The notes under the pieces are model-generated. The model was not told where the DNA came from, searched no databases, and saw only the letters and a program-made list of their open reading frames with translations. From assembly GCF_000172555.1 (NCBI RefSeq), contig NZ_ABOX02000019.1:1-64000 (forward strand): 64,000 nucleotides of DNA, written 5' to 3'. Position 1 is the stretch's first letter; every line of letters begins with the position of its first letter. Source of the stretch: Pedosphaera parvula Ellin514. GTDB lineage: Bacteria > Verrucomicrobiota > Verrucomicrobiia > Limisphaerales > Pedosphaeraceae. The position numbers were made by a program, and so were the translations under genes. Shown here one piece after another: positions 19,062 to 29,878 of the stretch.

Positions 19062-19982
19062 TTATGATGCGTCCACTTTGTGTAAAGTGGCAGCTTCCTC
19101 ACAGGCTCTCAGGCGATTAAGCATCAACTCCTTTGCGTTCGCTAATTGCCTTCCGATGAAAACCAGCACCGTATCTTTGTGGGCGAACGGCTCGAAGTTC
19201 CAACGCCCGGCAACGAAGTTGAATAGATAAATTCCGTCGGTGAACCGGATGAAACCTTTCGCGCGATAAACGTCCGGCGCAAGGTTTGCGGCAAATTGCT
19301 CGAACTTCTCCCGGTCGAAGATCACGGCGGAGGAATAGCTGAATGAGTCGAACTCGAGTTGATGCACGTGGTGTGGTGGCTCTACTGTTCGTTCCCGCGC
19401 GATACCGAAGAGCAAATCCATATCCACATGACAAAATTGCGTGCGGACAATGGGAGCGGTTTGATTGAGTTGTTGCAGTTTCTCCTCCAATGGATGCAAC
19501 TCGCGTTCCGGGACCAAATCAACTTTGTTCAGGAGCAGCAGATCCGCCGATTCTATTTGCATGCGCGTCGTATGACCTAACGATGGAAAGTTGAGCAAGC
19601 CATCCGCATCCATGATTGAAACGATGCCATCCAATCGCACGCGAGAGAGCCTCTCTTCAATGTCGAAAACCAACGCTTCTGGTTCAGCGACTCCGGTTGT
19701 TTCCAGCACAATCTTCTCTGGATCCACCGTATCAATCATCTCATTCATCGCGGCCTCAAACTCGCCGATCAACGAACAACAAACACAGCCGCCGGCCAAT
19801 TCCTTGAGGAGGACGTTTTTTCCTGCGATGACTGTGCCGTCAATCGGAATCTCACCGAATTCGTTCATGACCACTGCCATCGGCTTGGAGACAGAGTTCA
19901 AGAGATGGCGGAGCAGGGTAGTCTTTCCGCTCCCCAGCGGTCCGGTGATGATGGTAATGGGCGTGCGCACCTGCATTTTCAT
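19062..19982 (-). CDS. CobW/COG0523-family GTPase (putative metallochaperone)
   Basis: A 306-residue G3E-family GTPase. Numbering from the ATG at 19982, it shows Walker A G-P-L-G-S-G-K-T-T at 14-22, the family hallmark metal-binding motif C-V-C-C at 66-69 after G-G, E-T-T-G-V-A-E-P-E, and the guanine-specificity motif N-K-V-D. The C-terminal CobW_C-like domain contains the typical R-A-K-G-F-I-R-F. Relatives (CobW, ZNG1/ZigA, YjiA, YeiR) use GTP to deliver Zn2+, Co2+ or other metals to a client enzyme. The start codon overlaps the rtcB stop as ATGA, implying translational coupling, and archease follows 3 bases later. A longer in-frame start exists inside rtcB but lacks family similarity. RtcB as the client is inferred from context. 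Confidence 0.9.
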   Translation of the reverse strand: MKMQVRTPITIITGPLGSGKTTLLRHLLNSVSKPMAVVMNEFGEIPIDGTVIAGKNVLLKELAGGCVCCSLIGEFEAAMNEMIDTVDPEKIVLETTGVAEPEALVFDIEERLSRVRLDGIVSIMDADGLLNFPSLGHTTRMQIESADLLLLNKVDLVPERELHPLEEKLQQLNQTAPIVRTQFCHVDMDLLFGIARERTVEPPHHVHQLEFDSFSYSSAVIFDREKFEQFAANLAPDVYRAKGFIRFTDGIYLFNFVAGRWNFEPFAHKDTVLVFIGRQLANAKELMLNRLRACEEAATLHKVDAS

Positions 19983-21430
19983 CCTTTGATGTTTCCGATG
20001 GGGCTGAACCGGGCGACACGTTTGCACAGTCCAGCAGTTTCGGCGGCGTGGATAACCTCATCGATGTCCTTGTAAGCGCTGCCAGCCTCCTCCGCCAGTC
20101 CAGCCCATGACGTACTGCGAACATAGATGCCTCGCTGCTCCAGATCGTGTTGAAGCTTTTGTCCACGCCATAGTTTGCGCGCCTTGGTCCGGCTCATGGT
20201 ACGGCCACTGCCATGCGCGGTGCTGAAGAAGGACTGCGCGCCGCTCGGCACTCCGACCAGCAAATAGGAACCAGTCTCCATGCTGCCGCCGATAATGACA
20301 GGCTGGCCGAGTTGCTTGTACTGTTCTGGAACTCCCGCCATTCCCGGTGCGAACGCGCGCGTTGCGCCTTTACGGTGGACCAACAGCATTCGCTCCTGAT
20401 TGCCCACACGATGACGTTCCAGCTTTGCGGTATTGTGCGCGACGTCATATACCATGCGCAAACCCAGGTCCTCAGCTGAACGCTGGAAAATCGTCGAAAA
20501 CACTTTGCGGATATGGTGAAGAATAACCTGACGATTGGCGAAGGACATGTTGATGCCGCACTTCATGGCGGCGAAATAGTTTTGCCCTTCGGGAGAGTTG
20601 AACGGGGCGCAGGCCAGTTCCCGGTCCAGGATTTTGATCCTGTATTTGTTCTCCATGACTCTCAAAAAGATTTGCAAATAGTCGGTTGCCACCTGATGAC
20701 CAAAGCCCCGGCTGCCACAGTGAAACATCACCACTACCTGGTCCGGGGCCGTGATGCCAAAAGCGTGTGCTAATTCCTGATCAAAGACGTTTTCCTTTCG
20801 GGCCACCTGGACTTCCAGGTAGTGATTTCCCGAGCCCAGGGTGCCGATCTGGTTGAGGCCGCGATCGATGGCGCGCTCGCTGACTTTCAGAGCATCGGCT
20901 CCGTCGATGCATCCCTGTTCCTCCGTCAGAGCCAGATCCTCCTCGCAGCCGTAGCCGTTGGCCACGCACCAACGCGCGCCTTCCTCAATCACCCTGCGGA
21001 ATTCTTCGCGCGTGAGTTTAAGAATCCCGGCGCTGCCCACACCTGCCGGCACTTCTTTGAAGAGCGAGTTTGTTAATTCCTTGATGCGCGGCTTAACCTC
21101 GCGCTCAACCAGATTAGTGATCACCAGGCGCATCCCACAGTTGATGTCGAAACCGATCCCACCCGGAGAAATCACGCCGCCTTGCTCCACATCCATGGCG
21201 GCGACGCCACCAATCGGAAAACCATAGCCCGAATGTCCATCCGGCATGCAGAGTGCATATTGGGAAATTCCAGGAAGAGTGGCCACGTTGGTGATCTGTT
21301 CGTAGACAGTTTCGTCCATCTCCTGGATCAATTTCTCTGTAGCATAAATCCGGGCTGGCACGCGCATGCCCTTTTCGCAATCTCTTGGGATCTCCCAAAG
21401 TGTGTCTGAAATCCGCTCAACTTGTAACAT
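19979..21430 (-). CDS. rtcB: RNA-splicing/repair ligase RtcB
   Basis: A 483-residue RtcB, which joins RNA 2',3'-cyclic-phosphate or 3'-phosphate ends to 5'-OH ends using GTP and Mn2+. Conserved blocks are all present: M-P-D-G-H-x-G-Y-G-F-P-I-G-G-V-A, the metal-binding Cys in G-F-D-I-N-C-G-M-R-L, L-G-S-G-N-H-Y-L-E-V, H-C-G-S-R-G-F-G-H, V-A-H-N, G-S-M-x-T-G-S-Y-L, and S-T-A-H-G-S-G-R with the His that becomes guanylylated. Length is near the E. coli and archaeal norm. The start is fixed by GGAGG seven bases before the ATG at 21430. It is the first gene of a three-gene operon with a COG0523 GTPase and archease. In bacteria RtcB acts in RNA repair rather than obligate tRNA splicing. Confidence 0.97.
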   Translation of the reverse strand: MLQVERISDTLWEIPRDCEKGMRVPARIYATEKLIQEMDETVYEQITNVATLPGISQYALCMPDGHSGYGFPIGGVAAMDVEQGGVISPGGIGFDINCGMRLVITNLVEREVKPRIKELTNSLFKEVPAGVGSAGILKLTREEFRRVIEEGARWCVANGYGCEEDLALTEEQGCIDGADALKVSERAIDRGLNQIGTLGSGNHYLEVQVARKENVFDQELAHAFGITAPDQVVVMFHCGSRGFGHQVATDYLQIFLRVMENKYRIKILDRELACAPFNSPEGQNYFAAMKCGINMSFANRQVILHHIRKVFSTIFQRSAEDLGLRMVYDVAHNTAKLERHRVGNQERMLLVHRKGATRAFAPGMAGVPEQYKQLGQPVIIGGSMETGSYLLVGVPSGAQSFFSTAHGSGRTMSRTKARKLWRGQKLQHDLEQRGIYVRSTSWAGLAEEAGSAYKDIDEVIHAAETAGLCKRVARFSPIGNIKG

Positions 21431-21648
21431 GAGTAGTCCTCCGATCCCCGGTCGTTGGCTCGCGGCTTCCGATTTGCCAGTCTGCTAAAAACCTCAACTC
21501 TGTTCCCCGCTGGTGCAAGATCCTTCTTCAGCCAAATATTCGAATATGCCTTAGAAGTTGACAGTTTGCTTCTCCATCGCCGTTCAGCATGAAGCAAAAT
21601 GGCATTTTTGCTTTGCCTTTTATTGAATAAAGGTTTTATTGGCTTCAG

Positions 21649-23031
21649 ATGATCGGCAACCTGCTACAACCTGAACTCGTAGAGCTAATTAAGCAGAGAA
21701 ATTTTGCGCAATTGAGGGAAATCCTATGCGGGTTTTCACCGATGGAAATTGCGGAGATTTTTACCGACCTGCAATCGGACGATGAGGCGGTGCTTATGCG
21801 GATCCTGCCGCACGAGACCGCTGCCGAGGTTTTTGAATATCTTTCGTTGGAGGAGCAGGAGCAGTTGTTACATTCCCTCGGCAGTGAACAGGTGGCGCAG
21901 ATACTTAATGATATTTCCCCTGACGATCGCACGGCTTTGCTTGAGGAGCTACCTGCTGCCGCCACCCAGAAATTGCTGAATCTGCTATCCCCGAATGAGC
22001 GTAAAATTGCTTCCGACCTGCTGGGCTATCCAAAGGATTCCATTGGTCGGCGAATGACTCCGGAGTATGTCGCCATCAAGCAGAGTTGGAATGCGCAGGA
22101 AGTCCTAAACTACTTGCGCGTTGAAGGCAGGAAACGCGAGTCCTTAAATCAACTCTACGTGGTCGATGAAAAGGGCAAGTTGGTGGATTGGGTGCGGCTG
22201 CGAAATGTCGTGGTTGCCGATCCTCAAACTCCGGTCGTGGAACTCCTTGAGAACCGTAATCTGGCTTTGCGCGCCACGGACGATCAGGAAAGTGCCGTGG
22301 CCGCTTTTAGGAAATATGATGTGACGATTCTTCCGGTGGTGGATTCCAAGGATGTTCTCGTAGGCGTGGTCACGGTGGATGATATTTTGGATGTGGCTGA
22401 AAAGGAAGCCACGGAAGACATTCAAAAGCTGGGCGGTATGGAGGCCTTGGACGCACCTTACCTGAAGATCACGCTGCTGCAGATGGTCAAAAAGCGCGCG
22501 GGCTGGCTTTCGATCCTGTTCGTCAGTGAAATGTTTACGTCCACGGCGATGGGCTACTTTGAAGGTGAAATTGAGAAAGCTGCCATCCTTTCCATATTTC
22601 TTCCGCTGATTCTTTCGAGTGGCGGTAACTCCGGATCGCAGGCCACCACGCTTATTATCCGAGCCATGGCGGTCCGTGATGTGGCTCTGCGTGATTGGGC
22701 GCGTGTCTTTCGCCGGGAACTCATGGCTGGGCTTTCGCTCGGATTCGTCCTCGCAACGCTCGGATTCGCCCGCATTTTCATCTGGCAACACCTCAAGTTC
22801 AAGGATTACGGCCCGCATTATATGAAGGTGGCTCTCACCATCAGCGGCAGTTTGATCGGGGTGGTGCTCTGGGGAAGTCTCGTCGGTGCCATGTTGCCGA
22901 TGGTTCTGCGCCGCTTGAAATTCGATCCTGCCGTCTGCTCCGCACCGTTTGTGGCAACTCTGGTGGATGTGACCGGCATCGTGATCTATTTCAATGTCGC
23001 TTACCAGTTGCTGCACGGAACACTCCTATAA
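21649..23031 (+). CDS. mgtE: magnesium transporter MgtE
   Basis: A 460-residue MgtE. The N-terminal superhelical domain (about 1-130) carries the repeated L-P-x-x-x-x-A-E-V-F and L-L-x-x-L-P motifs. A pair of CBS domains (about 135-255) follows, with V-V-D-S-K-D-V-L-V-G-V-V-T-V-D-D-I. Five transmembrane helices (about 280-455) include S-S-G-G-N-S-G-S-Q-A-T-T. Asp440 in V-D-V-T-G in the last helix corresponds to the pore Asp that selects Mg2+. Cytosolic Mg2+ binding to the N and CBS domains gates the channel in characterised homologues. The gene is divergent from rtcB with about 220 bases between them. No M-box riboswitch is visible in that interval. Confidence 0.96.
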   Translation: MIGNLLQPELVELIKQRNFAQLREILCGFSPMEIAEIFTDLQSDDEAVLMRILPHETAAEVFEYLSLEEQEQLLHSLGSEQVAQILNDISPDDRTALLEELPAAATQKLLNLLSPNERKIASDLLGYPKDSIGRRMTPEYVAIKQSWNAQEVLNYLRVEGRKRESLNQLYVVDEKGKLVDWVRLRNVVVADPQTPVVELLENRNLALRATDDQESAVAAFRKYDVTILPVVDSKDVLVGVVTVDDILDVAEKEATEDIQKLGGMEALDAPYLKITLLQMVKKRAGWLSILFVSEMFTSTAMGYFEGEIEKAAILSIFLPLILSSGGNSGSQATTLIIRAMAVRDVALRDWARVFRRELMAGLSLGFVLATLGFARIFIWQHLKFKDYGPHYMKVALTISGSLIGVVLWGSLVGAMLPMVLRRLKFDPAVCSAPFVATLVDVTGIVIYFNVAYQLLHGTLL

Positions 23032-23131
23032 TTTTAAGAAAAAACTCGCTCTTTAAAGAAATTCCACGAAACTAATTTTCTGAAGGCATTGTGCTGCGAG
23101 GAGTCACGGCATTGCACTCAAAACTGGAATC

Positions 23132-24850
23132 ATGGCATTTGAGATATCAGCACCTCGCCCGCAGCGCAATTTTAGCTGGGTTGATCTGGCAGTTTTGGTC
23201 GGACTGGTGGCAGTGATCTATGGAATCACTGCCGTGGCCAGGGAATGGTCCGGACAACTGCAACCGGTCGCAGAGATTCACCTGGATTTAAGGTATCTTC
23301 CACTTTATACCCTGTTTAGCCTCACCCGGGGAGTCATTGCTTATGTCATCTCCTTTTTCTTCACGATGACTTACGGTTATGTGGCCGCCCGGGTGAAAGG
23401 GTCTGAACGGGTGATGCTTCCCATGCTGGACATTCTTCAGAGCATTCCAGTGCTTGGATTTCTTCCGGGATTCGTCCTGGGTTTGATTCATCTTTTTCCG
23501 CATCGCAACCTGGGACTGGAAATCGCTTCCGTATTGATGATTTTTACCGGACAGGTTTGGAACATGACTTTCTCCTTTTACTATTCTTTAAAGTCGGTTC
23601 CAGAAGAGCTGAACGCTGTTGCCCGACTTTCGAAACTAACATGGTGGCAGCGCTTTCTGCGGCTGGATTTGTCTTATGCCGCCTCCGGGTTGGTTTGGAA
23701 CAGCATGCTCTCCATGGCAGGAGGTTGGTTCTTTTTGACGGTCAGCGAAGCGTTCGTGCTGGGTTCGCATGATTTTCGATTGCCCGGTCTGGGCTCGTAT
23801 ATGAGCCTCGCGATCGAGCAGGGGAATGTCACCGCGCAGGTAATGGGGGTGGTGGCCATGGGGTCAATGATAGTGTTTTTGGACCAATTGGTTTGGCGAC
23901 CGGTTGTTGCCTGGTCCCAAAAATTTAGCGATGAGGATGCCTCGACCCGCGGAGGAACAGAATCATGGCTTTGGGACCGCGTTCGCCGTTCCCGTCTTTG
24001 GGGACCTTTTGTCCGCTCGCTTTCCAAACTTTTGCCGCGAGCCAATAAGATGCTTTCGGCCGGCCTGCCTCAGCCGCAATCCCGTTCTCAAAAACGAGTT
24101 TTTGCTCAAATTCTGAAATGGTTTTTCGTTATTGCTGCGCTCTCGGGGGCGATATTTGCCGGAATAAAATATTTTCAATTATTGCATTCACTCAGCAAAG
24201 CTGACTGGAAGTCGATCCTGCTCAGCACGGCAATGACCTTCGGACGAGTGATTGCGGCGGTCGCTCTGGCCTCGCTTTGGACCATTCCGGTTGGCGTAAT
24301 GATTGGGCGCAACCCTCGCTGGTCCCGTGCCATGCAGCCGATTATTCAAATGGTAGCCAGCTTTCCCGCCCCGATGTTGTTTCCGATTGTGGTAGCATTA
24401 GTGCTCTCCCTGGGGGGTGGGCTGGGCATTGGGTCTGTCTTTCTCCTGCTTTTGGGAACTCAATGGTATGTTTTATTTAACGTGATTTCGGGTAGCAGCG
24501 CGATTCCTCGCGAACTCTGGGAAGTATCACGATTGAAACGGTTGTCCCTGTCCGCACGTTGGCGAAAATTGATTTTGCCGGGAATATTTCCGTCACTGCT
24601 GACAGGCTGGATCACAGCCATGGGCGGCGCCTGGAATGCCAGTATCGTCGCTGAATATATGAAATATAAAGGACAGACACTTAGCACTATCGGACTTGGG
24701 GCGCTTATCAGCCAGGCAACGGACGAGGGCAGATTCGCTTTGCTTGGGGCCGCGGTGGGAGTCATGTCATTTACTGTGGTTCTGGTCAATCGCCTTGTCT
24801 GGCGTCCCTTGACTCACCAGGCCCAGACCCGTTACAGCTTGGATAATTGA
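23132..24850 (+). CDS. ABC transporter permease, duplicated (NitT/TauT/anion type)
   Basis: A 572-residue membrane protein containing two fused permease (BPD_transp_1) halves. Each half has about six helices and an EAA-type loop: the first with S-V-P-E-E-L-N-A-V-A-R-L near 155, the second with A-I-P-R-E-L-W-E-V-S-R-L near 460. The halves are joined by a hydrophilic linker near 265-325. This duplicated architecture matches the uncharacterised anion-type permease family associated with NitT/TauT-like ATPases, so one polypeptide can supply the whole pore. The ATPase gene starts three bases after its stop. No periplasmic binding-protein gene is adjacent. Substrate unknown; a link to the TPP-controlled thiC downstream is possible but unsupported, because the riboswitch lies after both ABC genes. 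Confidence 0.88.
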   Translation: MAFEISAPRPQRNFSWVDLAVLVGLVAVIYGITAVAREWSGQLQPVAEIHLDLRYLPLYTLFSLTRGVIAYVISFFFTMTYGYVAARVKGSERVMLPMLDILQSIPVLGFLPGFVLGLIHLFPHRNLGLEIASVLMIFTGQVWNMTFSFYYSLKSVPEELNAVARLSKLTWWQRFLRLDLSYAASGLVWNSMLSMAGGWFFLTVSEAFVLGSHDFRLPGLGSYMSLAIEQGNVTAQVMGVVAMGSMIVFLDQLVWRPVVAWSQKFSDEDASTRGGTESWLWDRVRRSRLWGPFVRSLSKLLPRANKMLSAGLPQPQSRSQKRVFAQILKWFFVIAALSGAIFAGIKYFQLLHSLSKADWKSILLSTAMTFGRVIAAVALASLWTIPVGVMIGRNPRWSRAMQPIIQMVASFPAPMLFPIVVALVLSLGGGLGIGSVFLLLLGTQWYVLFNVISGSSAIPRELWEVSRLKRLSLSARWRKLILPGIFPSLLTGWITAMGGAWNASIVAEYMKYKGQTLSTIGLGALISQATDEGRFALLGAAVGVMSFTVVLVNRLVWRPLTHQAQTRYSLDN

Positions 24851-24853
24851 TTT

Positions 24854-26185
24854 ATGGCAGAACTTCTTTTGGAAGCCCAACACATTTCTCACCGTTATGA
24901 TCTGGCCGGGAGCAAGGCCATGGAGATCCTGCGCGACATCAGTTTGCAGGTGCGTGAACATGAAGTGGTGGCCATGCTTGGCCCATCCGGGTGTGGAAAA
25001 TCCACATTGCTGCGTATTCTGATTGGCCTGTTGAAGCCGACTTCGGGCGAGGTCTTGTACCGCAATAAGAGCATGCAAGGTTTGAACCCTTCGGCTGCAC
25101 TGGTATTTCAAAATTTCGCCTTATTTCCGTGGCTCAGCGTCCAGCAAAATATTTCCATGGGGCTGGAGAACCTGCCCTTGTCCGATGCTGAAAAGAGGCA
25201 ACGGGTCCGTAAAGTAATCGACAAGGTCGGACTGGAAGGGTTTGAGGAAGCTTTTCCCAGAGAACTGTCCGGCGGTATGAAACAGCGCGTTGGCATTGCG
25301 CGAGCCCTGGTAGTCGAACCGGAAATTCTTTGCATGGATGAGCCATTCAGTGCGCTGGATGTGATGACCGGCGAAACGCTCCGCAATGAGGTCGTCGATA
25401 TTTACACGGACAAGGCGTCGCCGGTGAATAGTATTCTAATGGTCACGCACAGCATTTCGGAAGCGGTATTCATGGCCACGCGCATTGTGGTTTTGGGAGC
25501 AAATCCGGGAACGCTGCGAGCCGTGCTCGATAACTTCCTGCCTTATCCCCGCGATGAGCATCATCCGGACTTTATCAGGCTAAGTCGACGGCTCCACGCG
25601 ATTATCACCCAGACTGTGATGCCGGATGAGGTGGTGACACCTGCCGCACCTCCGACGATTCCCGGCATCCCCAATGTTTCTTTACTTGCCACCATCGGCC
25701 TGCTGGAAATTCTGGAGAACGAAGGTGAAATGGAATTGTTCGCTTTGGCCAAACAAGTGGACAAAGAGTTTACCCAGATGCTTTTGTTCGTCAAAGCCGC
25801 CGAATTGCTTGGCTGGGTAACGACTCCCGGGCAGAATGTTTTGCTCACCTCCGAGGGGAGGAAGTTTCTTGCGGCCGATGTGAATGCTCGCAAGCAATTA
25901 TTAAACGCCAAGCTGCGGAGCATCTTTGTTTTTGATCTCGTGCTGCGTATGTTAAAAAATGCGGAGAATCATGAACTGGAAGAAGAGGTAGTCCTCAGCG
26001 AACTCGCCATGCTTTATCCTCACGAAAAACCGCACCGTGTTTTACGCACCATAATTGCCTGGGGACGTTATGCCGAACTATTCAAATACAACAGCACCCG
26101 CAAGGTAATCTATCCCTTTGACCAACCGTCCAGTGGCTCCGAAACGGAGGTTCCAGTGGGCGCGGATAGCGGTATGGAGCCTTGA
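24854..26185 (+). CDS. ABC transporter ATP-binding protein with C-terminal AAA-associated domain
   Basis: 443 residues. The N-terminal 255 form an ABC ATPase of the NitT/TauT type with Walker A G-P-S-G-C-G-K-S-T at 43-51, signature L-S-G-G-M-K-Q-R-V-G-I-A-R-A-L, Walker B I-L-C-M-D-E-P-F-S-A-L-D and a switch His in V-T-H-S-I-S-E-A. Residues of about 275-425 form an extra domain: predominantly helical, containing two winged-helix-like stretches (L-L-A-T-I-G-L-L-E-I-L-E and L-L-G-W-V-T-T). It resembles the AAA-associated C-terminal domain of this subfamily, of unknown role, possibly a regulatory sensor. The gene is coupled to the duplicated permease with 3 bases between them. Confidence 0.9.
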   Translation: MAELLLEAQHISHRYDLAGSKAMEILRDISLQVREHEVVAMLGPSGCGKSTLLRILIGLLKPTSGEVLYRNKSMQGLNPSAALVFQNFALFPWLSVQQNISMGLENLPLSDAEKRQRVRKVIDKVGLEGFEEAFPRELSGGMKQRVGIARALVVEPEILCMDEPFSALDVMTGETLRNEVVDIYTDKASPVNSILMVTHSISEAVFMATRIVVLGANPGTLRAVLDNFLPYPRDEHHPDFIRLSRRLHAIITQTVMPDEVVTPAAPPTIPGIPNVSLLATIGLLEILENEGEMELFALAKQVDKEFTQMLLFVKAAELLGWVTTPGQNVLLTSEGRKFLAADVNARKQLLNAKLRSIFVFDLVLRMLKNAENHELEEEVVLSELAMLYPHEKPHRVLRTIIAWGRYAELFKYNSTRKVIYPFDQPSSGSETEVPVGADSGMEP

Positions 26186-26221
26186 CGCGGCTAATTCAGC
26201 GTCCTAGTGTATTAAACGATT

Positions 26222-26332
26222 TACGGGGAGCCGACCGGTCCCACATGGGTGGGAAAAGGCTGAGAGTGTTGTGCGGGAGCGCAACAGACCCTTTGAACCT
26301 GCTCCAGGTAATGCTGGCGAAGGGAACTGAGC
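26222..26332 (+). promoter_or_regulatory. TPP riboswitch (THI element)
   Basis: The thi-box signature is complete: GGGGAGC near 26225, C-T-G-A-G-A at 26260-26265, GACCCTTTGAACCTG at 26287-26301, then C-C-A-G-G-T-A-A-T-G-C-T-G-G-C-G and A-A-G-G-G-A. The optional P3a-like arm is the GTTGTGCGGGAGCGCAAC hairpin. It lies about 82 bases before the thiC ATG. TPP binding is expected to lower thiC expression. No obvious terminator separates the aptamer from the start codon, so control may be at translation initiation. Confidence 0.95.
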
Positions 26333-26404
26333 TTCTCCAGACTTCCCCGGAGCATTAGCAGATTGAACTGACGCGTACGCGCGCGAATTTAAAACTCAAA
26401 TTAG

Positions 26405-28345
<1,941 letters not shown>

Positions 28346-28374
28346 TTTCCCTGTTTCCATTTAGCAACGTTTAA

Positions 28375-28410
28375 ATGCCGCGGTCGAAGTATTTATCTTC
28401 TCCGCGGCAT
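28375..28410 (+). terminator. hairpin terminator after thiC
   Basis: ATGCCGCGG (28375-28383) pairs perfectly with CCGCGGCAT (28402-28410). An inner GAAG/CTTC stem extends it around a TATTTAT loop. The tail ATTTGCGTTT is only moderately T-rich. Confidence 0.65.
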
Positions 28411-28528
28411 TTGCGTTTCGCCGCCGGTCAGGGGAATTTACCCGGGTTAAGGAAGGCTCCGGGTTGGTTGAAAAGGAAAACGTTGCACAGTACTTGCGCT
28501 TGGTGCGGTATGCCTTAAATTTCCAGCT

Positions 28529-28909
28529 GTGCCGATTTTTTATGAATGTGAGCGCTGCACTGCCTGTTGCCGCTGGCCGGGCCAGGTGCGATTGAGTGAT
28601 GATGAGATTACCCGCCTCGCGGCTTTTAAAGGATTGAAGGATTACGATTTTATTCAGCAATTCACCAGGTTGACGCAGGATCGCCGTGGGCTTGCCTTGA
28701 AGGATAAGGAAAATGGCGAATGTATCTTTTTAGAACAGAATGGCTGTGCTGTTCAGCCAGTGAAGCCGCAACAGTGCCGGGATTTTCCGAATCTTTGGAA
28801 CTTTCCCGGATTCGAGAAGGTTTGTCATGCGATCCCCAAACTGGTGAGTCCAGAAGAATACGAACGGCTGATAAAAAGAGCCACCAAGCCGGCCAACGAA
28901 CTGGATTAG
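28529..28909 (+). CDS. YkgJ-family cysteine cluster protein
   Basis: A 126-residue protein starting at GTG 28529. The first Cys group, Y-E-C-E-R-C-T-A-C-C-R-W, followed by C-I-F-L-E-Q-N-G-C-A-V-Q-P-V-K-P-Q-Q-C-R-D-F-P, is the UPF0153/YkgJ (CxxCxxCC) pattern, thought to bind zinc or iron. Function is unknown. The gene ends four bases inside the convergent fmt gene. Similar proteins are small and cytoplasmic. Nothing in the sequence ties it to thiC beyond proximity, and the terminator lies between them. Confidence 0.85.
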   Translation: MPIFYECERCTACCRWPGQVRLSDDEITRLAAFKGLKDYDFIQQFTRLTQDRRGLALKDKENGECIFLEQNGCAVQPVKPQQCRDFPNLWNFPGFEKVCHAIPKLVSPEEYERLIKRATKPANELD

Positions 28910-29856
28910 CCGAGTTTCTGACCTGGCTTTAAACTGTGCCCTGTCAGAAAGTCCTGTGCATTCATCCTCCGTCCGCCCTCGCGTTGCAAAGTGGTTACTT
29001 TCAAAGCCTTCTCTCCGCATGCGATGATAATGCCAGTTTTGTCTGCGGACAGGATTTCTCCAGGATTACCCGATGCTCCTTCAATCACTTCGGCCTGCCA
29101 TATTTTGAGGAGCAAAGGTTTGGGCTCGGCTGGGAGGTGGGTAAACGCGCCTGGCCAGGGGGTGAAGCCGCGAACGCGGTTCCATAACACGTGAGCTGGT
29201 TGAGTCCAATCGAGCTTGCCGTCCTCTTTCAAAATCTTCCTGGCATAACTGACTCCTTCCACAGGCTGAGGCCGGGCGATAATCTTGCCGGACACGAATT
29301 CGCGAATGGTCGGAACCAGAAGCGCCGCCCCAATCTGTGCAAGCCGGTCATGCAAAAGCTGGGAGTTATCCTCGTGCTGAATAGGAGTGGTCTCCTGAGT
29401 CAGGATGTCACCCGTATCGAGACCGGCATCCATCTTCATGATGGTAACGCCTGTCACCGGTTCGCCATCGAGAATAGCCCATTGAATAGGCGCCGCTCCG
29501 CGATATTTTGGCAGGAGCGAGGTATGAACATTCAAGCAGCCGAAGCGTGGCAATTCCAAAATCGATTTTGGCAGGATCTGTCCGTAGGCAGCAACGACGA
29601 TCAAGTCCGGTTTAAATTCTGCAAGGCTCTGTACAAATTCCGGATTGCGGGCACGTTCGGGTTGCAGGACAGGCAACGCATGCTTCAATGCGACCTGTTT
29701 AACTGGAGAGGGCTGTAATTTTAAATCCCGGCCTTTCGGTCGATCGGGTTGAGTGACCACGGCAACTACCGAAAAATCAGTTTGTTGGGTCAATGCTTCC
29801 AGACTGGCGCAGGCCAGTTCGGCGGTACCCATGAAAATGATGCGCAGGCGCTCCAT
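28906..29856 (-). CDS. fmt: methionyl-tRNA formyltransferase
   Basis: A 316-residue Fmt, which formylates Met-tRNAfMet with 10-formyl-THF for translation initiation. The N-terminal Rossmann-like domain has I-I-F-M-G-T and V-V-T-Q-P-D-R-P-K-G-R. The catalytic core L-N-V-H-T-S-L-L-P-K-Y-R-G-A-A-P includes Asn109 and His111, and the catalytic Asp lies in M-D-A-G-L-D-T-G-D-I. The C-terminal OB-like domain ends with the usual D-F-L-x-G-H-S-L-K-x-G-Q-K-L-G. It is the last gene in an adk, zinc-ribbon, fmt run, 22 bases after the zinc-ribbon gene. No def (peptide deformylase), its common neighbour, is next to it. Confidence 0.97.
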   Translation of the reverse strand: MERLRIIFMGTAELACASLEALTQQTDFSVVAVVTQPDRPKGRDLKLQPSPVKQVALKHALPVLQPERARNPEFVQSLAEFKPDLIVVAAYGQILPKSILELPRFGCLNVHTSLLPKYRGAAPIQWAILDGEPVTGVTIMKMDAGLDTGDILTQETTPIQHEDNSQLLHDRLAQIGAALLVPTIREFVSGKIIARPQPVEGVSYARKILKEDGKLDWTQPAHVLWNRVRGFTPWPGAFTHLPAEPKPLLLKIWQAEVIEGASGNPGEILSADKTGIIIACGEKALKVTTLQREGGRRMNAQDFLTGHSLKPGQKLG

Positions 29857-29878
29857 GATAAAGAAGGAAAGGCCTTTG

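Noticed and set aside
21431-21648. M-box-type magnesium riboswitch before mgtE
   Set aside because: The 218-base divergent interval lacks the long conserved stems and core motifs of the M-box.
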